DNA of 64,000 nt from Actinoplanes missouriensis 431 (GTDB lineage Bacteria > Actinomycetota > Actinomycetes > Mycobacteriales > Micromonosporaceae): assembly GCF_000284295.1 (NCBI RefSeq), contig NC_017093.1:868001-932000 (forward strand), written 5' to 3'. Of this stretch, positions 18,394 to 25,840 are shown piece by piece. The position numbers and the translations under genes are program-made. How positions within the stretch are numbered: the first letter of the stretch is position 1; the number at the start of each line of letters is the position of its first letter. The notes beneath the pieces are model-generated. The model ran no database searches. It was not told the DNA's origin and saw only the letters and a list, made by a program, of their open reading frames with translations.

Positions 18394-18399
18394 GCCGCG

Positions 18400-20985
18400 A
18401 TGTCCGCCATGAACGGCACGGGTACGCGCGTACCCGCACCCCGCATCGAGCACCACGATCACCCGCTGGGCGTCGGCGAACGCAGCCCGCGCCTGTCCTG
18501 GCAGGTGCAGACCGTCCGTCCGGGCTGGCGCCAGACCGCCTACGAGATCGAGATCGATGGCCGGACCACCGGACGGATCAAGTCCGCTGACAGCGTGCTG
18601 GTCCCGTGGCCGGGTCCGGCCCTGACCTCCCGCCAGCAGGCTGAGGTCCGGGTCCGGGTCTGGGCAGCCGGGGAAACCCGGCCGACACCCTGGAGCGAAT
18701 CCACCACCGTCGAGGCCGGCCTCCTGGAGCCCGAGGACTGGGCAGCCGGCTTCGTCGGCTCCGCCGACATCAGCGTCGGAGACCGGCGCCCGGTTCTGCT
18801 GCGGCGCGACTTCACGGCACGCCCAGGGCTGCTCAAAGCCAGACTGTACGCGACAGCGTGCGGCCTCTACGAGTTGCAGCTCAACGGCGACCGGATCGGC
18901 GACGACGTGCTCGCCCCCGGCTGGACCAGCTACCACCACCGGCTGCCGTACCAGACCTACGACGTCACCGGTCTGCTGCGGGCCGGCGCGAACACCATCG
19001 ACGGCTGGCTCGCCGACGGCTGGTGGCGTGGCGAATACGGCTGGAACCGGATCGGCGAACGATACGGCACCGACACCGCGCTGCTGGCCCAGCTCGAACT
19101 GCACTACACCGACGGCAGCGTCGACCAGATCGTCACCGACGGCACCTGGACCTGGGCCCACGGGCCGATCACGGCATCGAGCATTTACGACGGCGAACAC
19201 CACGACGCCCGCATCGAACCGGCCGGCTGGACACCCGTACAGACGAAAAAACCGACGGTGGGTGAGCTGACCGCACCCGCCGGACCACCGGTGCGCCGCA
19301 CCGGAACCCTCCCGCCGGCCAGCGTGACTCGTCTCGACGACGGCACCCATCTGATCGACTTCGGTCAGAACCTCGCTGGCCGACTGCGCATCACGGTCAC
19401 CGGGCCGACCGGCACCGAGATCGGTATCCGGCACGCCGAAGTCCTCGAACAGGGCCGGCTGTGCACCCGGCCCATCCGAACCGCCGTCGCCCACGACGTA
19501 TACGTGCTGGCCGGCACCGGCACCGAGACATGGGAGCCACGGTTCACCTACCACGGCTTCCGGTACGCGGAGATCACCGGCTGGCCCGGCGATCTCGACC
19601 CGGCCGACGTGGTCGCGGTCGTCTGCCACGACGACATGCACGAGGTCGGCACCTTCTCCTGCTCGGATCCGCTGGTCGAGCGCTTGCACGAGAACGTGCG
19701 ATGGAGCATGCGCGGCAACTTCGTCTCCGTGCCCACCGACTGCCCGCAACGCGACGAGCGCCTCGGCTGGACGGGCGACCTGCAGGTCTTCGCACCCACC
19801 GCTGCATTCCTGTACGACGCGACCGGCAGCATCGCCGACTGGCTCACCGACGTCACCGCCGAGACCGGCGACGACGGCCTCGTGCCGCTCTACGTGCCGC
19901 ACATCGAAACCGACTTCACCCAGTTCCACTGCGCGGTCTGGGGCGACGTCACCACCGTCGTCCCCCTGGTGCTGTTCGACCGGGCCGCTGACCTCGGGCC
20001 GGTGCTACGCGGCTACGACACCGCCCGCACCTGGGTCGACGCCTGCCGGCGGCTGCTCAACGACCGCGACGTCATCGCCGAAGGACTCCAACTCGGCGAC
20101 TGGCTCGACCCGGCCGCCCCGCCGGACCGGCCGCAGCAGGCACGCACCGACCCGTACCTGGTCGCCACCGCCTACCTCGCGCATTCGGCCCGGCTGCTCG
20201 CCCGGCAGGCTGAGCTGATCGGCAAGACCGACGACGCTTTTGTTTGGCATGGTCTCGCCGACCGGGTAACCGCCGGTTTCCGCCGCGAGTTCGTCACCGC
20301 AGCCGGCCGCTGCGTCTCCGACACCCAGACCGCATACGCCCTCGCCCTGTGTTTCGACCTGCTCACCGCGGCGCAGCGGGTCCACGCGGGAGAACGGCTC
20401 GCCGAACTCGTCCGTGAGGGCGAGTTCCGGATAGGCACCGGTTTCGCCGGCACCCCGCTGATCCTCGACGCGCTCACCGTCAGCGGGCACCTAGAGGAGG
20501 CGTACCGGCTGTTGCTGGAGAAGGGCTGCCCGTCCTGGCTCTATCCGGTCACCATGGGCGCCACCACGATTTGGGAACGCTGGGACTCCATGCTTCCCGA
20601 CGGATTGATCAACCCCGGCAACATGACCTCGTTCAACCATTACGCCCTCGGCGCCGTCGCCGACTGGCTGCACCGCACCGTCGCCGGCCTGGCTCCGGCC
20701 GCCCCCGGCTACCGGACGCTGCGCGTGCGGCCCCGGCCCGGCGGCGGGCTGAGCTGGGCGGCGGCTCAGCACCGCACCCCCTACGGCGACGCAGCTGTGC
20801 ACTGGCAACGAGAAGGCTCGACGCTGCAGGTGGAGGTGATCGTGCCACCCAACTGTGACGCACAGGTTGAACTGCCCGGGCAGCAGCCGGTGAGCGTGAG
20901 CAGCGGTACCCACACCTTCTCCTGCACATACCGGCCGGCGGCAGAAGACCCCATCGCACCGCTACCGCCCCGCCGCTACTTCTGA
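18400..20985 (+). CDS. Alpha-L-rhamnosidase (GH78)
   Basis: An 861-residue glycoside hydrolase of family 78, removing terminal alpha-L-rhamnose by inversion. In order: an N-terminal beta-sandwich (RLSWQV, TAYEI), the BNR-like domain with the characteristic YATACGLYELQLNGDRIGDDVLAPGWT split over residues 150-175, then the (alpha/alpha)6 catalytic domain. The catalytic region includes VPTDCPQRDERLGWTGDLQ (general acid region), later ATTIWERWDSM (base region) and NHYALGAVADWL. No signal peptide, so it acts inside the cell on imported oligosaccharide. It is the last gene of the ABC operon, followed by a clear terminator. A second in-frame ATG at 18409 is an alternative start. Confidence 0.94.
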   Translation: MSAMNGTGTRVPAPRIEHHDHPLGVGERSPRLSWQVQTVRPGWRQTAYEIEIDGRTTGRIKSADSVLVPWPGPALTSRQQAEVRVRVWAAGETRPTPWSESTTVEAGLLEPEDWAAGFVGSADISVGDRRPVLLRRDFTARPGLLKARLYATACGLYELQLNGDRIGDDVLAPGWTSYHHRLPYQTYDVTGLLRAGANTIDGWLADGWWRGEYGWNRIGERYGTDTALLAQLELHYTDGSVDQIVTDGTWTWAHGPITASSIYDGEHHDARIEPAGWTPVQTKKPTVGELTAPAGPPVRRTGTLPPASVTRLDDGTHLIDFGQNLAGRLRITVTGPTGTEIGIRHAEVLEQGRLCTRPIRTAVAHDVYVLAGTGTETWEPRFTYHGFRYAEITGWPGDLDPADVVAVVCHDDMHEVGTFSCSDPLVERLHENVRWSMRGNFVSVPTDCPQRDERLGWTGDLQVFAPTAAFLYDATGSIADWLTDVTAETGDDGLVPLYVPHIETDFTQFHCAVWGDVTTVVPLVLFDRAADLGPVLRGYDTARTWVDACRRLLNDRDVIAEGLQLGDWLDPAAPPDRPQQARTDPYLVATAYLAHSARLLARQAELIGKTDDAFVWHGLADRVTAGFRREFVTAAGRCVSDTQTAYALALCFDLLTAAQRVHAGERLAELVREGEFRIGTGFAGTPLILDALTVSGHLEEAYRLLLEKGCPSWLYPVTMGATTIWERWDSMLPDGLINPGNMTSFNHYALGAVADWLHRTVAGLAPAAPGYRTLRVRPRPGGGLSWAAAQHRTPYGDAAVHWQREGSTLQVEVIVPPNCDAQVELPGQQPVSVSSGTHTFSCTYRPAAEDPIAPLPPRRYF

Positions 20986-20992
20986 CCCGTCC

Positions 20993-21026
20993 GGCGGCTC
21001 CCGTACTCTTCAGGCCGGGAGCCGCC
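20993..21026 (+). terminator. Terminator of the rhamnoside operon
   Basis: Perfect 10-bp stem GGCGGCTCCC / GGGAGCCGCC with a 14-nt loop, 8 bp after the GH78 stop codon. Confidence 0.8.
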
Positions 21027-21048
21027 AACCGTAGACGATTGGACCATC

Positions 21049-22074
21049 GTGGCGCGCGCAACGATCCGGGATGTCGCCCGCGTGGCCGGCGTCTCCGACG
21101 CGACGGTCAGCAACACGGTGAATCGGCCGCACCTGGTGAACCCGGCGACCCAGGAGCGTGTCCGGCAGGCGATGGAGACCATCGGGTACGTGCCCAACGC
21201 CGCCGCGCGTGCCCTCAGAGTCGGACGCACGAGCACCCTCGGCCTGGTCGTCCTCGACTTCGGCAACCCCTTCTTCGCCGAGGTCGCCGCTGGCGCCGAA
21301 CAAGCCGCCACCGAGGCCGGCGCTGAGGTCGCGCTGTTCCACACCGGCCTGGGCGAGCACACCCGCGAACAGCGACTCCTGCACCGGCTGGCCGAATGGC
21401 GCCTCGACGGCCTGATCATCACGCCCAACGACGTGAACCATCCGGCACTGACCCTCATCGCCGAGCGCGGAACCCCGGTCATCGTGCTGGCCCGCCAGGT
21501 TCCAGGCGGCCGGCACAGCGCGGTACGCAGCGACGACGTCCTCGGCGGTGAGATCGCCGCCCGCCATCTGCTCGACTACGGGCACCGCCGACTGGCGTTC
21601 GCCGGCTGGCGGCGCGACGAACGATACGATGGCGCCGCCCGAGTCGCCGCGACAGCGGACACGACACTGGAGTGGCTTGACACCGGCAACGCCGACATCG
21701 CCGGCGGACTCGAGGTCGGCGCACGCCTCGCCGGGCAGGCATCCCGGCAGCGACCCACTGGGGTGTTCTGTGCCAACGACCTCATCGCGGCCGGGCTCAT
21801 CCAGCAACTCACCCGCTACGGGCTGCGAGTGCCCGATGATCTCGCCGTCGTTGGCTTCGACGACACCGATCTGGCCAGCGCCGCCAGCGCCGTCGAACTC
21901 ACCAGCGTGCGCCAGCCCGCCACCGAGATCGGCCGCGCCGCGGTACAACTCGTTATGGACGAAATGACCGAAAGGGATCGAAACGGGCGAGACATCGTAT
22001 TTCAGCCGCAGTTGGTCATTCGCGAATCTACGGCTGGCCGCGGCGAACCTCTCAAGGCGGGCCTCCGGCAGTAG
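21049..22074 (+). CDS. LacI/GalR family transcriptional regulator
   Basis: A 341-residue LacI protein with HTH ATIRDVARVAGVSDATVSNTVNRP and a ligand domain with FGNPFFAEVAAGAEQAA and VFCANDLIAAGLIQQL. The GTG start at 21049 lies just after the rhamnosidase terminator, so it probably has its own promoter. It resembles the divergent LacI at 13947 in layout (NPFFA, VFCANDL, SVRQPATE), and the two may be paralogues controlling the same operon. It is the last intact gene of island 1. Confidence 0.9.
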   Translation: MARATIRDVARVAGVSDATVSNTVNRPHLVNPATQERVRQAMETIGYVPNAAARALRVGRTSTLGLVVLDFGNPFFAEVAAGAEQAATEAGAEVALFHTGLGEHTREQRLLHRLAEWRLDGLIITPNDVNHPALTLIAERGTPVIVLARQVPGGRHSAVRSDDVLGGEIAARHLLDYGHRRLAFAGWRRDERYDGAARVAATADTTLEWLDTGNADIAGGLEVGARLAGQASRQRPTGVFCANDLIAAGLIQQLTRYGLRVPDDLAVVGFDDTDLASAASAVELTSVRQPATEIGRAAVQLVMDEMTERDRNGRDIVFQPQLVIRESTAGRGEPLKAGLRQ

Positions 22075-22161
22075 CTACGTCGCCGCAGACGACCCGGCAG
22101 GCCTGCGCGACCTCGTCAAGGCTTGACCGTCTGCCGGGCAGGCGATGAGAGGAGCAGGACT

Positions 22162-22209
22162 GTGGCCGAGCTGACCGATCATTGGGCACCGCGTTCAGTC
22201 TCCAGGTAG
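22162..22209 (+). pseudogene. Truncated relic of the toxin-partner gene start
   Basis: The 50 bp around this GTG (CTGCCGGGCA, GATGAGAGGAG, AGGACTGTGGC, CGAGCTGACC) match the region around the start of the gene at 22877. The frame reads MAELTD and then runs into a TAG after 15 codons. The rest of the gene and its toxin are missing, which indicates a deletion in island 1. Confidence 0.6.
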
Positions 22210-22400
22210 GTGCTGTGGTAGATCGACGCTGAGTGATGTTGTCCTTGCCTTCATCGGTTGGTCCTGATGAGTGCTGGGTTGGTGCGCTCCTGGTGTTTGT
22301 TGGTCCTTGCTGATCCCTGATGGTCAGCGCCTGAATCGTCGACAGCCGATGACTCGGCAGGGGGTTGTGCGGAGAAGCCGCTGACGGGCCCCGGGCGTGC

Positions 22401-22416
22401 TGGGCAAATGCTGGCC
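22401..22416. other. Candidate integrase arm-type site, copy 2
   Basis: TGGGCAAATGCTGGCC, 69 bp before the acd-end repeat at 22470. The same spacing is found for copy 3. Confidence 0.4.
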
Positions 22417-22469
22417 TAGCCCTCGAAAGAGCGAGTTTTCCCAGCTCAGATAGGGTTTCATTGTAGAGC

Positions 22470-22538
22470 ACCCAGATCTACGAGGGCACCAACCAGGTGC
22501 AGCGGATCGTGATGGCGCGGCAGCTCTTGAAGGGCTGA
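22470..22538 (+). pseudogene. acd 3'-end fragment, copy 2 (island junction)
   Basis: 69 bp encoding the last 22 residues of the acyl-CoA dehydrogenase and its stop. An in-frame TAG lies two codons upstream (22464), so the fragment cannot be expressed as a fusion. Upstream sequence is unrelated to acd; downstream sequence, including the terminator, matches copy 1. Confidence 0.85.
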
Positions 22539-22563
22539 GGAAGCGGGCTTTCGCAGGTAGTAG

Positions 22564-22597
22564 CGGGGTTGACTCTTCAGAGTCGGCCCCGTTTTTT
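22564..22597 (+). terminator. Terminator after acd-end copy 2
   Basis: CGGGGTTGACTC / GAGTCGGCCCCG stem with a TTCA loop and a run of six T. It is the same structure as at 5123, with compensating or wobble differences. Confidence 0.9.
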
Positions 22598-22876
22598 ATC
22601 TACGAGTGGCTCGTAGATGTCCGCGATTCACAGAGGCGCGTGAAGGGTTCGATGGATCCTGGCTGGCGCGACGGCTGAGAAATTGGATTCTGAGTTACTG
22701 CCTTCAACGCGACCCTCTCCGGCTGGTCCAGCCGATCAGCCAGCGCCGGCAGATCAGGACGCAGGCGAGCGGCACCTGAGACGTCGGTAGCAGCACCCTT
22801 TACTTCCCGCTACCGGCGGTACGATCTGTATCGGGTCCTGCTCGCCTGCCGGGCACACGACGAGAGGTATAGGACT

Positions 22877-23239
22877 GTGGCTGAGCTGACCGAGCCGGGG
22901 CCTGGCGCGCCGCGCGGCTCACGGTACGCAGATCAGCGGCCGTACGTCGTCATCGAGGAATTCGGTGAACTGGACGGGCCGATCACGGGTCAGGTCGTGC
23001 TCAGCCGACGGCTCGACTGGTCCGGGCGTGCGCGATACGACCTCGACAACCCGCGCCGACTCGCCAGCATGTACGAGACCGTTCTGCGCGAGGCGACAAC
23101 CACCGAGGATCTCCAGCTCTGGCTGAGCGGTCCAACGCTCCTGCGCCTTTGGAACAGCCTGGTCCTTCCACCGCAGGTGCGACTCGCTTGGGAGGCGAAG
23201 CATCCGGTGCTCGCCGAAGCCCGCAGGGCCGCCGCGTAG
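22877..23239 (+). CDS. Unrecognised 120-residue protein coupled to an AbiEii-type toxin
   Basis: I do not recognise the family. The protein is small and acidic-to-neutral, with no obvious DNA-binding helix-turn-helix (unlike AbiEi antitoxins) and no membrane segment. Its middle has VVLSRRLDWSGRARYDLDNPRRLASMYETVLREA, and it ends with an alanine-rich helix. The stop codon overlaps the next start (TAGTG), so the two proteins are made together, as expected for an antitoxin or partner. The GTG start is supported by the duplicated relic at 22162, where similarity ends soon after the start codon. Confidence 0.75.
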   Translation: MAELTEPGPGAPRGSRYADQRPYVVIEEFGELDGPITGQVVLSRRLDWSGRARYDLDNPRRLASMYETVLREATTTEDLQLWLSGPTLLRLWNSLVLPPQVRLAWEAKHPVLAEARRAAA

Positions 23240-23904
23240 TGCCACACGAGGCAGAGCCGCTGCACCTCGTGCTCGCCGAGATCGGTCTACGGGCGGGCGG
23301 TCCGTTCGGTTTCGCCCTGGCCGGAGGTCATGCCGTCGCTGCGCACGGCATCATCGACAGGCCGAGTGAGGACGTCGACCTCTTCGCCGACTGGCAACGG
23401 CGTGCTGACTTTCCCACAGCTGTTGATGCGGTCATCGCCGCCTTCGAAAGCGAGGGTTTCGGTGTTGTGGTCGATCTCCGCCTTGAGACATTTGCCCGGC
23501 TGTACGTCAGCCAGGCCGCCGATCCGGGCCAGCAACATCGAGTCGAACTCGTTGCCAACTGGCGCGCTCAACCGCCCGTTGAAATGCAGATCGGTCCGGT
23601 CCTGCACCCCGACGACGTCATGGCGGGCAAGATGGACGCCTTGTACAACCGGGCCGCCGCGCGGGATTTCATCGACATCGACGCCGCTATAAGTCGTGGC
23701 CGGTATACGCCGGAGCAGCTGTGCAACCTGGCGTCGGAGGCCGACGCCGGATTCGATCGGCAGTTCTTCGCGCAGATGCTCGGTGCCATCAACCGTTTCG
23801 ACGATCAAGACTTCATCGACTATGGGCTCGAACCCGACCAGGTTGCGGCGATGCGCGAACGTTTCCGGACCTGGCAGGCCGAACTGCAGACCTCGCCGCA
23901 GTGA
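23239..23904 (+). CDS. AbiEii/AbiGii-type nucleotidyltransferase (putative toxin)
   Basis: A 221-residue protein of the minimal nucleotidyltransferase fold. The signature is FALAGGHAVAAHG followed by RPSEDVDLF, which supplies the GG and DxD metal-binding residues around residues 26-48. Further on is DDVMAGKMDALYNRAAARDFIDI, the conserved K and D region typical of AbiEii family members. Related proteins act as toxins in type IV systems or abortive phage infection by modifying RNA. GTG 23239 was chosen from the one-base overlap with the upstream stop; the frame is open further upstream. Function as a toxin is inferred from family and pairing. Confidence 0.82.
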   Translation: MPHEAEPLHLVLAEIGLRAGGPFGFALAGGHAVAAHGIIDRPSEDVDLFADWQRRADFPTAVDAVIAAFESEGFGVVVDLRLETFARLYVSQAADPGQQHRVELVANWRAQPPVEMQIGPVLHPDDVMAGKMDALYNRAAARDFIDIDAAISRGRYTPEQLCNLASEADAGFDRQFFAQMLGAINRFDDQDFIDYGLEPDQVAAMRERFRTWQAELQTSPQ

Positions 23905-24110
23905 TCAAAGCAGGGGCCTAGATAGGCACTGAGCGATCGAGCCCCCAATTTCATCGATATGCCTCGATCTCAACCTGGCCCGGGGGGCTCCGGTGTTGCT
24001 GGTTGTTGCTGATCTTTGCCGGTTGCTGCTGGACGACTTTTGGATCATCAAGTGTCGATGGCATTGGTCGAAGGTCGGTCGAGGAATCTGCTGACGAGTC
24101 CTGGGTGTCC

Positions 24111-24126
24111 TGGCCAAATCCTGGCC
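24111..24126. other. Candidate integrase arm-type site, copy 3
   Basis: TGGCCAAATCCTGGCC, 69 bp before the acd-end repeat at 24180, as in copy 2. Confidence 0.4.
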
Positions 24127-24179
24127 GAGTTCCTGGGGGAAAGAGTTTTCGCAGCTCAGAGTGGGTGTCATCGTAGAGT

Positions 24180-24248
24180 ACCCAGATCTACGAGGGCACC
24201 AACCAGGTGCAGCGGATCGTGATGGCGCGGCAGCTCCTGAAGGGCTGA
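24180..24248 (+). pseudogene. acd 3'-end fragment, copy 3 (right boundary)
   Basis: Encodes the same 22 C-terminal residues as acd with an in-frame TAG two codons upstream (24174). It may represent the original chromosomal 3' end displaced by insertion. Downstream similarity to copies 1 and 2 is weaker but still visible to about 24360. Confidence 0.85.
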
Positions 24249-24273
24249 AACGGGCGAGTTCCCGTAGTTCGAA

Positions 24274-24303
24274 GCAGGGTCGACGGTCGACGGTCGGCCC
24301 TGC
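24274..24303 (+). terminator. Terminator after acd-end copy 3
   Basis: Stem GCAGGGTCGAC / GTCGGCCCTGC with an 8-nt loop, followed by TTCGTCG. It has the same position as the acd terminator but a different sequence. Confidence 0.75.
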
Positions 24304-24657
24304 TTCGTCGCGTTGAAAGCTCGTGGATGTGCGCGATTCGCGAGTGCGTGACGGCGCTCAGGGCTTCGGGTGGAGCCGACGGCGTCGATGGTTCCCACTT
24401 CCCGCACGCCGCCGCCGGGTCCGGCAGACTCGGCGAAATGCGCGTACGGTCGAACCGTCGCCCGAGACCCCGGTGGCTGTGGGGCCCGCCGACATCACCG
24501 GCAATCCCGGTTGCCATGTCCGGGGAGTGGTGCCGGAGTCCGCACGGGAGCACGGTTGCCGCTCTGAGCCGGCGGCGCCGCGATCCGATCGATCCGTGGT
24601 GGCGCTGGACGCGCCGCGGACCATGCGTCATGAGCAATCCGAAGGAATGTGAGTGCG

Positions 24658-25275
24658 ATGGTGAACATCGCCAACAATCGCGCAACGGCTCGACCCGTCT
24701 TCCCGCCGGCCGTCCGTGAACGGCCGGGACAGGGCGCGCGGCACCAGGCGCACGTACCGGAAAGCACGTTGTCGGTCACCGGCCGGACAGCCACCGCCGC
24801 GCGCTACCTGTCAGCCGGAATCCGGCTCGCGACGGGCTGGCTCTTCCTGTGGGCGTTCCTCGACAAGCTGTTCGGACTGGGGCGCGGCACTCCCGCCGCG
24901 AACGCGTGGCTGGACGGTGGCAGCCCCACCGCCGGCGTCCTGGGCGAATCCGCGACCGGCCCGTTCGCCGGCCTCTATCACGCGGTCGCCGGGAACGCCC
25001 TCGTCGACGGCCTGTTCATGGCGGCGCTGGCCGGCATCGGCACGGCGCTGATCCTGGGCATCGGCATGCGCATCGCCGCGGCCTCCGGCGCCCTGCTGAG
25101 CGTGCTGATGTGGACGGTGGCGCTGCCGCCGGCCACCAACCCGTTCCTGGATGATCACCTCGTCTACGCGGCTGTGCTGATCCTGCTAGCCCTGCTGGGC
25201 GCCGGAAACGTCTGGGGCTTCGGTCGCCGGTGGGCGGCTTCCCCGCTCGTGCGGCGCAACCCCTGGCTCACGTAG
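24658..25275 (+). CDS. DoxX-family membrane protein
   Basis: A 205-residue protein with a 45-residue hydrophilic N-terminus and four hydrophobic segments. It includes LSAGIRLATGWLFLWAFLDKLFGLG and the pair AALAGIGTALILGIGMRIAA / GALLSVLMWTVALPP. This matches the DoxX/DoxD-like group of quinone- or redox-linked membrane proteins. ATG 24658 was preferred because GAAGGA lies at a good distance; GTG 24649 is an alternative three codons longer. It stands alone right after the accessory region and probably belongs to the stress block that follows. Confidence 0.85.
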   Translation: MVNIANNRATARPVFPPAVRERPGQGARHQAHVPESTLSVTGRTATAARYLSAGIRLATGWLFLWAFLDKLFGLGRGTPAANAWLDGGSPTAGVLGESATGPFAGLYHAVAGNALVDGLFMAALAGIGTALILGIGMRIAAASGALLSVLMWTVALPPATNPFLDDHLVYAAVLILLALLGAGNVWGFGRRWAASPLVRRNPWLT

Positions 25276-25419
25276 ACCACTCGCGGCCTGCGTGTTTCGG
25301 ACATCGGGTCGTGCCCGCGGGGAGCCGCCCGGCGCGCTGGGCGTAGAGTGAGGGACGTCGCTCCTGACCCCGGCGGCTTCGGTCCACCACCGGCGGACAA
25401 ACCTCGGGAGAGCAGACAT

Positions 25420-25593
25420 ATGACCATTTCAAAGGCCGTCGTCATCGCCGCGCTCCGCGAACGCAGCCAGCACGCCAGAGCCGAGTTCGTCGATCGGGAG
25501 TTGCCCGACCGCATCGATCCTGCGCGGCACAGCGGGCTGCTCGCCATGCTCCACCTCGATCCGGTCGCGCTCGCCGAATCCGAATCCGTGTGA
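25420..25593 (+). CDS. Small 57-residue protein of unknown function
   Basis: MTISKAVVIAALRERSQHARAEFVDRELPD begins (split: MTISKAVVIAALRERSQHAR, then AEFVDRELPD) a compact amphipathic protein that ends with LLAMLHLDPVALAE. An ATG with a GGGAGAG site and a good distance to neighbours support it as a real gene. I recall similar short stress-block proteins in Actinoplanes relatives but cannot name a family. Confidence 0.6.
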   Translation: MTISKAVVIAALRERSQHARAEFVDRELPDRIDPARHSGLLAMLHLDPVALAESESV

Positions 25594-25840
25594 GAACGGG
25601 CCGGCGTTCGGGGAACGCGCTACACATGGCAACCCCGTGCGGACCGAGCCTTACTCGGGGCGCCGGCGCCACCCTCGCCCTCGTCTCCATTCTCCAGCAG
25701 GGTGCCGCAGCTTCCTGACCAGGCGGTCCGGGCACGCGGCCGGGGTGATTCCGTGCCCGGGGGGAGTACCGTGGAGGGACCACGTCGACAACGCTCCGGA
25801 CCCCGGCGTCATCGCTGCTGATTCGAGCTGGGGGCCGACC

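Larger units (their letters stand above)
5029..22469. mobile_element. Putative genomic island 1 inserted at the 3' end of acd
   Basis: A 17.4-kb segment bounded by direct repeats of the acd 3' end. It holds catabolic and regulatory cargo (demethylation cassette, rhamnoside operon, three LacI, one IclR and one LysR regulator) between core genes on both sides. Related 16-bp motifs (TGGGCAAATCCTGGCC type) and a GTTTYCGCAGCTCA-type motif lie inside both ends, as integrase arm sites would. I found no integrase, excisionase or relaxase gene, so it would be a decayed or trans-mobilised element. The island status is inferred from repeat geometry alone. Confidence 0.6.
22075..22876. other. Gene-free junction between the two islands
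   Basis: Contains a truncated copy of the antitoxin-like gene start (22162-22209), an att-type arm region (about 22240-22469), the second acd-end repeat (22470-22538), its terminator (22564-22597) and about 40 bp more of acd downstream sequence. The remaining 240 bp before the partner gene show nothing recognisable. The arm region lines up with 23950-24179 upstream of copy 3. Confidence 0.6.
22470..24248. mobile_element. Putative genomic island 2 (1.7 kb, toxin module)
   Basis: Segment between acd-end copies 2 and 3 carrying the AbiEii-type toxin pair. Its right arm (about 23950-24179) is similar over its length to the right arm of island 1, and its toxin-partner start matches the relic in island 1, so the two elements are relatives. 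No recombinase gene fits in the space. Confidence 0.55.
23905..24657. other. Gene-free right boundary of the accessory region
   Basis: Holds the arm region with several GTTGCTG direct repeats (about 23990-24032), the 16-bp motif at 24111, a GAGTTTTCGCAGCTCAGA motif near 24141, acd-end copy 3 and its terminator. The 350 bp from 24304 to the DoxX start contain no gene that I can support. Confidence 0.6.

Noticed and set aside
16798..19929. 1043-codon open frame on the minus strand
   Set aside because: It is antisense to two permeases and the rhamnosidase, with low-complexity composition and no domain. The plus-strand genes have clear family motifs.
5029..22469. Calling island 1 an integrative conjugative element
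   Set aside because: No relaxase, FtsK/Tra translocase, replication initiator or integrase gene is present.
22877..23239. AbiEi antitoxin call for the partner gene
   Set aside because: No winged-helix or AbiEi-like C-terminal domain could be seen, so it is left as unrecognised.
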